From NCBI RefSeq assembly GCF_030238365.1, contig NZ_JASSOT010000065.1, forward strand, positions 62,001 through 126,000: 64,000 bases of DNA. Direction: 5' to 3'. The position numbers were made by a program, and so were the translations under genes. Below are positions 9,914 through 17,561 of this stretch, in pieces (the first letter of the stretch is position 1; each line of letters opens with the position of its first letter). The notes beneath the pieces were generated by a model that was not told where the DNA came from, did no database searches, and saw nothing but the letters and a program-made list of their open reading frames with translations. The stretch comes from Lelliottia wanjuensis. Its GTDB lineage: Bacteria; Pseudomonadota; Gammaproteobacteria; Enterobacterales; Enterobacteriaceae.

Positions 9914-11166
9914 GCCATGCCCAGCGCGCGTTTCCCGTGGATATTGAGATCGTTCAGGGTAAAGCGGTCCTGCCAGGTTTTCTCATAATCTTCGCGCGGG
10001 AAATCGCCCGGTGACGCCCCGGTTTCCAGCGCCGCTTTGACTTTCTGCGCGTAGGCGAGGTTTTTCTCGCACATCGGCGCGGCAGGAATGTACATCACGT
10101 TGCCCCAGCCCTGCTGATTCTCCACCGGCGCGACCGAGTGGATCACGTCGCAGTGCCACCACACGGAATCGCCCGCCTCCAGTGCCGGAATGCTGGTCAG
10201 AGCTTCGATAAGCAGCGGATGCCACTTCTCGGAGACCGGCAGCACGCGGCCTGGCGCAACGCCGCAGAGTTCATCTTCCGGCACATCGTCCAGCAGCGGA
10301 CGCAGCAGAATGTAGGCCATCGCCTCCGGGATCGGCACCACGTGCAGCAGACCCTGATTCGGAATCATATCCGACAGCGCGGTCCAGCCCTGGAAGGTAC
10401 GGAACACCGAGCATTTGGTGGTGTTATCCACGGTGTACTCTTCCACTTCGGTGCGATGCGCTGCATTCCAAGGATCATACTGATCGACATTCCCGTCGAA
10501 CACGCGGGCAAAGACCTGCTGATAGGCCGGGAGCAGCCAGCGTTCCAGCGCGCCGGAATCCGTATGCGCGCCCAGACCTTTCGAGGTGGTGCCCGGCGGG
10601 CGGCGGCGGATGCGATCCGGGTAGATCACGCTGACGTCCGGGTTGAACCACTGTTTGCCGTTGCTCTCAAAGGTCCATAAACGGTTCAGGAACGATTGCA
10701 CCTGCGCCATCTCTTCACTCTGACGCGCCTGCATCTGCGCCTGCGACCAGTAGATCGGGAAAATCTCCGGGCGCGAAGCGGTCAGGGTACCAAAGAAGTT
10801 ATCCCCCGGCCCTTTGTATACCTCGTCAAACTGGTTGAGATCGAGATAGTCGAGCATCGAGTTATCCCACGCCAGCGCCTGCTCGTGCGGGAAATGACCT
10901 TTGATCACCGCGCAGCCACGGCGTTTCACCGCCTCGCGCTGCGCTGCCGTGATCTTCCCGTTCTTCACATCTTCAAACGGAATAACCGGCCAGACGCTTT
11001 CACCCTTGCTTTTCAGGGCGTTGATTTCCGCCACGCGGGTGGCAATTTTATCGCTGAGCTGGTCAAAAACGCCCTGAACGTCACCGATTTGGGCACGTAA
11101 CTCGCGTTTTAACTGGCGAATGGCGGCTTTGTGGTCCGCAGGCAAAATTTCACTGGAGAAGGTCAT
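9910..11166 (-). CDS. ybiU: DUF1479 protein YbiU, putative Fe(II) dioxygenase
   Basis: Member of DUF1479 (E. coli YbiU, about 420 residues; here 418). The family belongs to the double-stranded beta-helix, 2-oxoglutarate/Fe(II) oxygenase-like fold. A candidate metal triad is visible: HTD in LGAHTDSGALERW and a distal His in DSVWWHCDVIHSVAP. The substrate is unknown. The start at 11166 follows GAGGCAG. Upstream lie one copy of the CTTTCATTCGAAAG palindrome (11181-11194) and a second inverted repeat (11197-11219), so expression is probably controlled together with neighbours that carry the same motif. The oxygenase role is inference from family knowledge and residues. Confidence 0.88.
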   Translation of the reverse strand: MTFSSEILPADHKAAIRQLKRELRAQIGDVQGVFDQLSDKIATRVAEINALKSKGESVWPVIPFEDVKNGKITAAQREAVKRRGCAVIKGHFPHEQALAWDNSMLDYLDLNQFDEVYKGPGDNFFGTLTASRPEIFPIYWSQAQMQARQSEEMAQVQSFLNRLWTFESNGKQWFNPDVSVIYPDRIRRRPPGTTSKGLGAHTDSGALERWLLPAYQQVFARVFDGNVDQYDPWNAAHRTEVEEYTVDNTTKCSVFRTFQGWTALSDMIPNQGLLHVVPIPEAMAYILLRPLLDDVPEDELCGVAPGRVLPVSEKWHPLLIEALTSIPALEAGDSVWWHCDVIHSVAPVENQQGWGNVMYIPAAPMCEKNLAYAQKVKAALETGASPGDFPREDYEKTWQDRFTLNDLNIHGKRALGMA

Positions 11167-11180
11167 AACTGCCTCGCTGT

Positions 11181-11194
11181 CTTTCATTCGAAAG
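11181..11194. promoter_or_regulatory. Putative operator, copy A (CTTTCATTCGAAAG), before ybiU
   Basis: A palindrome of CTTTC/GAAAG arms around a 4-base centre, 15 bases upstream of the ybiU start codon. Its reverse complement CTTTCGAATGAAAG is identical to copy C between ybiY and fsaA, and it differs at one end base from copy B before ybiV. The binding protein is unknown. Confidence 0.6.
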
Positions 11195-11196
11195 TA

Positions 11197-11219
11197 AAAG
11201 TATCTACAAGTGATACTTT
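11197..11219. promoter_or_regulatory. Second inverted repeat upstream of ybiU
   Basis: Perfect 8-bp arms AAAGTATC (11197-11204) and GATACTTT (11212-11219) separated by 7 bases, next to copy A. The size and symmetry suit a dimeric regulator site; it could also overlap the ybiU promoter. No identity is assigned. Confidence 0.5.
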
Positions 11220-11324
11220 AAGTTAAAAATAAGTTAATGCAAGTTTAAAAACTTGACGGGCAGCACAGGATGAAAAAAAGAGTGAGGTGCCGGAGCGTCG
11301 CCCCGGCAGGGGAGGGATCAGAGG

Positions 11325-12134
11325 TTAAAACGGGGCGGTATTGTCGAGCACGGCCTGAATGACGTTCAGCGCGCCCTGATGGTTATTGTCATCGGTGCTG
11401 AATTTGCTGATGGTTTTGATGCTTTCCGCCGCATTGCCCATGGCAAACGAGTATTTCACCAGCTTGAGCATCTCCGCGTCGTTGCCGCTGTCACCAATCG
11501 CCACGCACTCCTGGGGAGAGACATTCCAGCGTTTCAGCAGGCGGCTGATGCCGTTGGCTTTGTGCAGGCCAGGAATGATCAAATCAACAAAGCCAAAGCC
11601 GCTGGTGACGGGTTTCATGATGCCGTCTAACGAGACGTGCAGTTTGTCGATGAGGTCAGGAATATCGCTGTCCGGCAGGTTCAGGGAGAACTTAAACAGC
11701 ACGTCGTCGATCTCCTGATAGTCGCTGATGCGCTGTAAGCGATGGTAGTGTTTGGACATCAGCGCCACGAATTCGTCCGGTGCGTTTTTGCTGACGTAGG
11801 CGCTCTCCAGCCCGCAGGCGACGAAGTTGAGCTGTTTGTCTTTCAGTAATTCGCCGATCACGATCTGTGATTCGTGACGCGTCAGTTCGCCGTGGAAAAT
11901 TTGCTCGCCGTGATCGAAGACCAGGGCGCCGTTTTCCGCCACGAAGGAGATCTGTTCTTTCAGTTCCGGGAAGAAGGAGATGAGCTGGTAATACTGATTC
12001 CCGCTGGCGACCACGAACTCGATGTCGCGGGCCTGAAGCTGCTGAAATTGCGCCAAAAAGCGGTCACGATCGTACTGCTTGGCGTCATCAAGGAAAGTTC
12101 CGTCCATATCGGTGACGATAACTTTTACGGTCAT
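11325..12134 (-). CDS. ybiV: HAD-type sugar phosphatase YbiV
   Basis: Cof-type haloacid-dehalogenase phosphatase, 269 residues (E. coli YbiV/SupH 271), which dephosphorylates hexose phosphates in the cytoplasm. HAD motif I is [10 protein letters not shown] with Asp9 as nucleophile and Asp11 as acid/base. Motif II lies in [10 protein letters not shown]. Motif IV is [10 protein letters not shown] (Mg2+ binding), preceded by [13 protein letters not shown], which carries the motif III lysine. It is a close paralog of ybjI at 32931-33743. Copy B of the palindrome lies 70 bases before its start, with a hairpin terminator just beyond, so it probably has its own promoter and is controlled in parallel with ybiU and ybiYW. 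Confidence 0.93.
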   Translation of the reverse strand: MTVKVIVTDMDGTFLDDAKQYDRDRFLAQFQQLQARDIEFVVASGNQYYQLISFFPELKEQISFVAENGALVFDHGEQIFHGELTRHESQIVIGELLKDKQLNFVACGLESAYVSKNAPDEFVALMSKHYHRLQRISDYQEIDDVLFKFSLNLPDSDIPDLIDKLHVSLDGIMKPVTSGFGFVDLIIPGLHKANGISRLLKRWNVSPQECVAIGDSGNDAEMLKLVKYSFAMGNAAESIKTISKFSTDDNNHQGALNVIQAVLDNTAPF

Positions 12135-12203
12135 ACATTGCTCTCCAGAATATTACTGCGACCAGCAACATTCTAATAACAATGTGACCCGAACCACAAA
12201 TTT

Positions 12204-12217
12204 ATTTCATTCGAAAG
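12204..12217. promoter_or_regulatory. Putative operator, copy B (ATTTCATTCGAAAG), before ybiV
   Basis: Matches 13 of 14 bases of copies A and C. It lies 70 bases upstream of the ybiV start, a usual place for an operator or promoter overlap. Confidence 0.55.
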
Positions 12218-12224
12218 CAAAAGC

Positions 12225-12250
12225 AAACAGCAACCCAAAGGTTGCTGTTT
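12225..12250. terminator. Hairpin terminator after ybiW
   Basis: Perfect 11-bp stem AAACAGCAACC / GGTTGCTGTTT with a 4-base loop. Reading leftwards (ybiW direction) it is followed by GCTTTTGCTTT. It separates ybiW from ybiV. Confidence 0.7.
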
Positions 12251-12261
12251 TAGTGTTTGCA

Positions 12262-12369
12262 CCCTCTCCCCGTGGGAGAGGGCCGGGGTGAGGGCATCAG
12301 ACCGCACGAACCCGCATCAGCGCGCGCATTTCCCCCTCACCCTAACCCTCTCCCTCAAGGGAGAGGGGA
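12262..12369. repeat. Dispersed CCCTCTCCC inverted repeat, two facing arms
   Basis: The left arm (12262-12310) begins CCCTCTCCCCGTGGGAGAGGG and runs on into GGGGTGAGGGCATCAGACCGCAC. The right arm (12330-12369) is a similar unit in inverse orientation. A single arm recurs at 16591-16640 after fsaA. It is non-coding and strongly foldable, a repeat family distinct from the REP elements here. Confidence 0.7.
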
Positions 12370-12383
12370 CCGTCCGGTGGAAA

Positions 12384-14816
12384 TTAAAGCGTATGCTCAG
12401 TCCGGGCGATAATATCGTCCTGGGCATCCGGCGACAGGGCGGTGAAGAACGCGGAGTAGCCCGCGACGCGCACCACCAGGTCACGATACTGGTCAGGATG
12501 TTTCTTCGCTTCCAGCAGCGTCTCGCGCGACACGATGTTGTACTGAATGTGCCAGCCTTTATGCACCTCGAAGAAGGTGCGCAGGAGTACCATCAGCTTC
12601 TGGCGGTCCGAATCGTTTTCCAGCGTCGCCGGGTTCAGCTTCTGGTTCAGCAGCACGCCGCCGAGAATCGCCTCCGTTGGCAGCTTGCCGACGGAACCAA
12701 TCACCGCCGTTGGGCCGAGATGGTCGGTACCGGAAGCCGGGCTCGCGCCTTCCGCCAGCGGCGTATGGGCTTTACGACCGTCCGGTGTCGCCATCGTTGC
12801 TGCGCCAAACGGCACGTTCGCGGAGATAGACGAGGTACCCGCGTAGTAGTTCCCGCCAATCGGACCGCGACCGTAGCGCGGGTTGTGGTACTGCTTCAGC
12901 TCTTCGATATAAGTTTCGTAAGCACGAGTAAGCAGGAGATCCACGCTGTCATCGTCGTTACCGTACTTCGGCGCGCCGTTGACCAAACGCTGGCGCAGCT
13001 GCTCGTGCGTCAGACCGTCGTAGTCCTCTGCAAGCGCCTTCGCCAGCTGCTGCTGACCGATAGTGCCCTGTTCGAACACCAGCTTTTTCACCGCCGCCAG
13101 GCTGTTGCCGAGGTTGGCGATACCGACCTGCAAACCGGACACCCAGTCATATTTCGCGCCACCTTCTTTGATGCTTTTCGCGCGTTCGATGCAGTCATCC
13201 ACCAGCGCCGAGCAGAGAATATCGTGGACGTTCTCCTCCAGCATGGTATCGACCACGTACTCAATTTCGATCGATTTGCGGGTGTAGTAGCGGATCTGGT
13301 TATCCCAGGCGGCCATCACCTCGTCGAAGTTGTCGAAGTTACCCGCCGACAGCGCTTTGTCCTGCGGCAGGAACACCTTGCCGCTGGTGGCGTCGCGGCC
13401 ACCTTCCATCGCCGCCAGCATCACGCGGGCGAAGTTGATAAAGCTCATGCCGGTGCAGCGATAGCCCCACTTGCCGCCGACGGCGGTTTCGATGCAGCCG
13501 ATCGCCGCGTAATCGTAAGCGTCCTCTTTTTCGACGCCGAGTTTGATGAACTCAGAGATAACAATTTCGTCGTTGTTAAACGCTGGCATGCCGAAGCCGC
13601 AGCGGATCACCTGCACGCAGGCGTCGAGGAAATCGTTGCTCATCCCCGCGTGATAACGCACGCTGAGGTTTGGCTGGGTGGAGCGCAGACGACCGCAGGA
13701 TTCCAGAATCGCGTAGGAGAGCGGGTTGACCGCATCCATCGGCTCGCCGTTCACCAGTTTCTGCCCGCCAATGGTGACGTTCTGATACAGCGGGCTGCCC
13801 GCCGACGCTTTCGAGTGCGAGCCGGAGCGGATCTTGTTCACTTCCAGCAGTTTCAGCCAGCAGCTGTGCAGCAGTTCAATCGCCTGTTCACGTCCCAGCG
13901 TGTTATTCAACTCCACGTCGCGGCGGTAGAACGGATAGAGATACTGGTCCATACGCGCAAACGAAACCGAGTGACCGTTGGATTCAATTTGCAGGATCAG
14001 CTGGATGAAATAGCACAGCTGCAGCGCCTGCCAGAAAGTTTTTGGCGGCTCGTGGGCAATCACGTCGCAGTTTTCCGCCATCGCCAGCAGCTCGTCGCGG
14101 CGGCTTTCGCGGATCTCATTGCTCGCCATTTCACGCGCCAGGGCGGCAAAGCGCTGGATGTGCAGGGTGACCGCTTCCAGCACGATATCAATGGCTTTCA
14201 GGAACTGATCGCCGTGCAAGTCTTCCAGCACGGTCAGGTTGATGCGGGTCCGGCGCTCTGCCACTTTGGCGCGCATCCCGTCGAGGCCCTTTTCCAGCAG
14301 CAGCGGGAAGTTCACCGCCAGGTGCGCATCGCCGGAGGTCATGTTGCCTTCGGCTTTAATGATGCCGGTTTCCAGCAGCCCTTTTTGCTCGTCGGTAAAC
14401 ATGCCGTAGCAGCGATCCTGAACCGTCTGGCCGCGCCACCACGGGCAGACGTCGTGCAGCACGCGCTTGTTCTCTTCGCTCACCGCGAAGCCTGCGCCCG
14501 GACGGTCGGCCAGATCGTCGATCTCTTTTTCAATCCACGAGACGGTGTACTCCGGGAAGATCGGCGCGGCGCGCACAACGCTGGCCTGGTTGCCGATAAT
14601 CAGTTCGTCGTGTTTGATCCAGATAGTGCGTTTGGCCAGATGATGGGCCAGCGCCAGCGCGCGACGCACCGGAATCGGCTTGTCCATGTGCTGCTGGTAC
14701 ATTTCGGTGTAGTGCTGCGCGCGCTCGGTACAGACCGGCGGTTTGACGATATGCACCAGAGCGGTTTTGTGCGCCTTAATGCGGTCTGTCAGGGTGTTCA
14801 GATTCAGCTGTGTCAT
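12384..14816 (-). CDS. ybiW: Glycyl radical enzyme YbiW (PflF)
   Basis: Glycyl radical enzyme, 810 residues, of the pyruvate-formate-lyase-like superfamily with features of the diol/glycerol dehydratase branch. The active-site cysteine is Cys441 in AIGCIETAVGG; the Glu two residues later fits the general-base position of dehydratases. The radical glycine is Gly786 in VRVAGYSAFF near the C-terminus. It would work only without oxygen. The substrate is unknown in E. coli as well. It is translated directly after its activase: ybiY ends 4 bases upstream, and the ribosome site GAGGAT lies in the ybiY tail. Annotation as a formate acetyltransferase by name alone would probably be wrong. Confidence 0.92.
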   Translation of the reverse strand: MTQLNLNTLTDRIKAHKTALVHIVKPPVCTERAQHYTEMYQQHMDKPIPVRRALALAHHLAKRTIWIKHDELIIGNQASVVRAAPIFPEYTVSWIEKEIDDLADRPGAGFAVSEENKRVLHDVCPWWRGQTVQDRCYGMFTDEQKGLLETGIIKAEGNMTSGDAHLAVNFPLLLEKGLDGMRAKVAERRTRINLTVLEDLHGDQFLKAIDIVLEAVTLHIQRFAALAREMASNEIRESRRDELLAMAENCDVIAHEPPKTFWQALQLCYFIQLILQIESNGHSVSFARMDQYLYPFYRRDVELNNTLGREQAIELLHSCWLKLLEVNKIRSGSHSKASAGSPLYQNVTIGGQKLVNGEPMDAVNPLSYAILESCGRLRSTQPNLSVRYHAGMSNDFLDACVQVIRCGFGMPAFNNDEIVISEFIKLGVEKEDAYDYAAIGCIETAVGGKWGYRCTGMSFINFARVMLAAMEGGRDATSGKVFLPQDKALSAGNFDNFDEVMAAWDNQIRYYTRKSIEIEYVVDTMLEENVHDILCSALVDDCIERAKSIKEGGAKYDWVSGLQVGIANLGNSLAAVKKLVFEQGTIGQQQLAKALAEDYDGLTHEQLRQRLVNGAPKYGNDDDSVDLLLTRAYETYIEELKQYHNPRYGRGPIGGNYYAGTSSISANVPFGAATMATPDGRKAHTPLAEGASPASGTDHLGPTAVIGSVGKLPTEAILGGVLLNQKLNPATLENDSDRQKLMVLLRTFFEVHKGWHIQYNIVSRETLLEAKKHPDQYRDLVVRVAGYSAFFTALSPDAQDDIIARTEHTL

Positions 14817-14820
14817 AACA

Positions 14821-15720
14821 TTATCCTCGTAAGGTCGCCGTTAACCCATTCTGGGCCGCAAACTGTTGGGCAAAATCCAGTAACTCAGGGTTATCGAGCG
14901 GTTTGTCAGGGGCAGAGTAGGGAAGGCCGAGCAGGGTGTATTTGTTCATGCCAAGGGTGTGGTACGGCAAAAAGTGGATATCGCGGACGTTGAGTTCGTC
15001 GGCGGCGAAACGGGTAATGGCTTTAATGGACGCTTCGTCGGCGTTAAAGCCCTGAATCAGCGGGACGCGGATGGTCAGCTCTTTTCCGGCGGCGGCCAGG
15101 CGCTTTAAGTTCTCCAGCACCCGTTTTGCCGAGCCGTCGGTCCACTGTTTAAACACCTCAGCATCGACGTGTTTCAGGTCCGCGAGGAACAGATCGACAT
15201 AGGGCAAAGCCGGTTCGATGTAATGCCACGGTACGTGCAGACAGGTTTCGACCGCCGTATGAATCCCTTGTTCGTGGCTGGCTTTAAACAGCGAATGGGC
15301 CAGGTCCGGGCTCATAAAGGGTTCGCCGCCGGAGAGGGTGATCCCGCCGCCGCTGCGATCGTAAAAAGGCTTGTCGCGCAGGACGGTCGCCATAATGTCG
15401 GCCACCTGTTTTTCTTCGCCGCAGACCGTCAGCGCCTGGGTCGGGCAGCATTCGGTGAGGGCGTCGAGATGGGTTTCGTTGAGTTTTTCGCGATGGATGA
15501 TCAGTCCGTTCAGCGCGCGGTCGATAATCCCCGGTGCGGCCTGCTGGCACAGGTCGCAGCCTTCGAGGCACAGACGCGCATCAAACAGCACATCCCGCGT
15601 GCGGGAGCGGCTCTCCGGGTTCTGACACCAGCGGCAGCCGAGGGAGCAGCCCTTCAGGAACACCACGGTACGAATACCTGGGCCGTCGTGGGTGGAGTAA
15701 CGCTGAATATTGAAGATCAT
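14821..15720 (-). CDS. ybiY: Radical SAM activase YbiY (PflE) for YbiW
   Basis: Glycyl-radical-enzyme activating protein, 299 residues. The radical SAM cluster motif CxxxCxxC is at Cys25-Cys29-Cys32 ([11 protein letters not shown]). A cysteine-rich insert follows ([10 protein letters not shown] and further cysteines up to VCGE), suggesting extra ferredoxin-type Fe-S clusters as in dehydratase activases. LSGGEP is the SAM-binding GGE motif. It reduces SAM to make the glycyl radical on YbiW, encoded 4 bases downstream. Upstream, a perfect palindrome (15751-15774) separates it from the divergent fsaA. Confidence 0.93.
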   Translation of the reverse strand: MIFNIQRYSTHDGPGIRTVVFLKGCSLGCRWCQNPESRSRTRDVLFDARLCLEGCDLCQQAAPGIIDRALNGLIIHREKLNETHLDALTECCPTQALTVCGEEKQVADIMATVLRDKPFYDRSGGGITLSGGEPFMSPDLAHSLFKASHEQGIHTAVETCLHVPWHYIEPALPYVDLFLADLKHVDAEVFKQWTDGSAKRVLENLKRLAAAGKELTIRVPLIQGFNADEASIKAITRFAADELNVRDIHFLPYHTLGMNKYTLLGLPYSAPDKPLDNPELLDFAQQFAAQNGLTATLRG

Positions 15721-15750
15721 ATTTTCGCCTCTTGTTGCGTATGAAGATTA

Positions 15751-15774
15751 AATAACTTTCGAATGAAAGTTATT
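15751..15774. promoter_or_regulatory. Putative operator, copy C: perfect palindrome between ybiY and fsaA
   Basis: Two perfect 10-bp arms, AATAACTTTC (15751-15760) and GAAAGTTATT (15765-15774), around GAAT. The core CTTTCGAATGAAAG is identical to copy A. It is 31 bases from the ybiY start and 73 bases before the fsaA start, so one bound dimer could control both directions. Confidence 0.65.
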
Positions 15775-15846
15775 TTGATGTGCGTCAACTCTGAGGAAGG
15801 TTTTTACGTGGTAGTGTTACGGCAGGTTAATTTTGAGGGTGACATC

Positions 15847-16509
15847 ATGGAATTCTATCTCGACACATCTGACGTAGCCGCAGTCAAAAAACTGGCACGC
15901 ATTTTCCCGTTAGCGGGCGTAACGACCAACCCAAGCATCGTCGCCACCGGTAAAAAGCCGCTGGACGTGTTGCTGCCAGAGCTGCATGACGCCCTCGGCG
16001 GAAAAGGGCGTCTGTTCGCGCAGGTAATGGCGACCACCGCAGAAGGCATGGTGGAAGACGCCCGTAAGCTGCGCGCCATCATTAACGATCTGGTGGTGAA
16101 AGTGCCGGTCACGGCGGAAGGGCTGGCGGCGATCAAAATGTTGAAAGCGGAAGGGATTCCGACGCTGGGGACGGCGGTGTACAGCGCGGCGCAGGGGATG
16201 TTGTCGGCGTTAGCGGGGGCAGATTATGTCGCGCCGTACGTCAATCGCCTGGATGCGCAGGGCGGAGATGGAATTCAGACCGTGGTGGAACTTCAGCAGC
16301 TGTTAACGCTGCACGCCCCGCACGCCAAAGTGCTGGCCGCGAGCTTCAAAACCCCGCGTCAGGCGCTGGACTGTATGCTGGCGGGTTGCGAGTCGATCAC
16401 CCTGCCGCTGGACGTGGCGCAGCAGTTAATTACCTCTCCGGCAGTGGATGCGGCGGTAGTGAAGTTTGAGCAGGACTGGCAGAGTGCGTTTGGACGGACG
16501 TCAATCTAA
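15847..16509 (+). CDS. fsaA: Fructose-6-phosphate aldolase FsaA
   Basis: Class I aldolase of the transaldolase family, 220 residues as in E. coli. It interconverts fructose-6-phosphate with dihydroxyacetone and glyceraldehyde-3-phosphate. The Schiff-base lysine is Lys85 in [12 protein letters not shown]; the N-terminal YLDTSD and TTNPSI are family signatures. The start at 15847 gives the E. coli N-terminus; the longer frame from 15763 would run back through the operator. It is divergent from ybiYW behind the shared palindrome, suggesting a joint role in the metabolism of a sugar or polyol. A REP plus terminator composite follows. Confidence 0.95.
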   Translation: MEFYLDTSDVAAVKKLARIFPLAGVTTNPSIVATGKKPLDVLLPELHDALGGKGRLFAQVMATTAEGMVEDARKLRAIINDLVVKVPVTAEGLAAIKMLKAEGIPTLGTAVYSAAQGMLSALAGADYVAPYVNRLDAQGGDGIQTVVELQQLLTLHAPHAKVLAASFKTPRQALDCMLAGCESITLPLDVAQQLITSPAVDAAVVKFEQDWQSAFGRTSI

Positions 16510-16513
16510 CTTC

Positions 16514-16586
16514 ATTGCCGGATGGCGCTAACGCTTATCCGGCCTACGAGGTAAATGCAAAACGGCAACATCGTTGCCGTTTTTAA
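16514..16586. repeat. REP element joined to the fsaA terminator
   Basis: REP unit at 16515-16549 (TTGCCGGATGGCGCTAACGC...) followed by a hairpin with a 9-bp stem AACGGCAAC / GTTGCCGTT (16561-16581) and Ts to 16584. The arrangement, including the linker AATGCAAAACGGCAAC, copies the composite after ybiT at 4740-4812. Confidence 0.8.
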
Positions 16587-16590
16587 TGTT

Positions 16591-16640
16591 TTCTCCCTCT
16601 CCCCGTGGGAGAGGGCTGGGGTGAGGGCACCAGACCGCAC
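16591..16640. repeat. Single arm of the CCCTCTCCC repeat
   Basis: Near-identical to the left arm at 12262-12310 (CCCTCTCCCCGTGGGAGAGGG, then GGGGTGAGGGCACCAGACCGCAC). As there, it follows directly on a terminator hairpin. Confidence 0.7.
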
Positions 16641-16650
16641 AGCACAGGTT

Positions 16651-16767
16651 TTACCCTCCGCACACCTCGCACCCCGAATTGCGCATCAACTTCATCTCCC
16701 GAAACTGGCAGGTCATCGCGTCGTACATCACGATTTTCCCGGCGGCCGGCGTGCCGTAATGCGTCAG
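16651..16767 (-). pseudogene. Extra copy of the moeB 3' end (38 codons with stop)
   Basis: Reading the minus strand, bases 16767-16651 encode LTHYGTPAAGKIVMYDAMTC...GCEVCGG and a TAA stop. Bases 16661-16767 match 16818-16924, the real moeB end, with an offset of 157 bases; by eye 104 of 107 positions agree and the three differences are C/T. There is no start codon or upstream part, so it is a gene fragment. Its GCEVCGG ending resembles E. coli MoeB (GCEVCGQ) more than the intact gene's GCEVCHS, so this may be the original tail. A REP element lies between the copies. Confidence 0.85.
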
Positions 16768-16770
16768 TTT

Positions 16771-16803
16771 TGTAGGCCGGGTAAGGCGAAGCCGCCACCC
16801 GGC
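16771..16803. repeat. REP element between the two moeB 3' ends
   Basis: TGTAGGCCGGGTAAGGCGAAG...CCACCCGGC, a standard enteric REP. It sits exactly between the duplicated moeB tails and may have mediated the duplication. Confidence 0.8.
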
Positions 16804-16807
16804 TTTT

Positions 16808-17560
16808 TTATGAATGACACACCTCGCACCCTGAATTGCGTATCAACTTCATCTCCCGAAACTGGCAGGTCATCGCGTCGTACATCACGATTTTCCCGGC
16901 GGCCGGTGTGCCGTAATGCGTCAGCACTTTAATCGCCTCCATCGCCTGCAATGAACCAATCACCCCTACCAGCGGCGCCATCACGCCCGCTTCGACGCAG
17001 GTGAGGGCATTCTCGCCGAACAAGCGGCTTAAACAGCGATAGCACGGCTCGCCGTCCGCATAGGTAAAGACAGAGATCTGCCCTTCCATGCGAATCGCCG
17101 CTCCGGAAATCAGCGGAGTTTTATGGGCAAAACAGCCCGCGTTGAGCTGGTTGCGCACGGTCACGTTGTCGGTGCAGTCGAGCACGATATGGTGCTGCGC
17201 GATTTGCGCGGACAGCGCCGCCTCGTCGAGCATCCCGTCGATAAGGGTAAAGTGAACATTCGGGTTAATGCGCGCCAGCGCGTCGCGCGCCGAGACCACT
17301 TTCGGCTGGCCGATGGTCGCGTCGCTGTGCAGCGTCTGGCGCTGTAAGTTCGACACCGACACGGTATCAAAATCCAGCAGCGTCATATTGCCGACGCCCG
17401 CCGCTGCCAGGTATTGCGCCGCCGCGCAGCCTAAACCACCCAGTCCGACGACCAGCACGTGCGCCGCTTTCAGCGCCTCCTGCCCGTCGAAATCAAACCC
17501 GCGCAGGACGATCTGCCGGTTATAGCGCAGCATCTCCTGGTCGCTCAGCTCCACCGTCAT
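16808..17560 (-). CDS. moeB: Molybdopterin-synthase adenylyltransferase MoeB
   Basis: E1-like enzyme that adenylates the C-terminus of MoaD during molybdopterin synthesis; 250 residues (E. coli 249). The nucleotide-binding GLGGLGCAAAQYL and the following DFDTVSVSNLQRQ are typical of the ThiF/MoeB fold. The conserved cysteine is in ALTCVEAGV. The zinc-binding pairs CYRC and GCEVC are intact. The start codon lies one base after the moeA stop (TAA-G-ATG), so the two genes are translationally coupled. The last residues are CHS instead of the GQ or GG end seen in E. coli and in the fragment at 16651-16767. Confidence 0.95.
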   Translation of the reverse strand: MTVELSDQEMLRYNRQIVLRGFDFDGQEALKAAHVLVVGLGGLGCAAAQYLAAAGVGNMTLLDFDTVSVSNLQRQTLHSDATIGQPKVVSARDALARINPNVHFTLIDGMLDEAALSAQIAQHHIVLDCTDNVTVRNQLNAGCFAHKTPLISGAAIRMEGQISVFTYADGEPCYRCLSRLFGENALTCVEAGVMAPLVGVIGSLQAMEAIKVLTHYGTPAAGKIVMYDAMTCQFREMKLIRNSGCEVCHS

Positions 17561-17561
17561 C

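Noticed and set aside
12288-14993. A 901-codon open frame on the plus strand
   Set aside because: It runs fully antisense to ybiW, whose residues match a known family throughout. The frame is a by-product of GC-rich codon usage, and its product has no recognisable domain.
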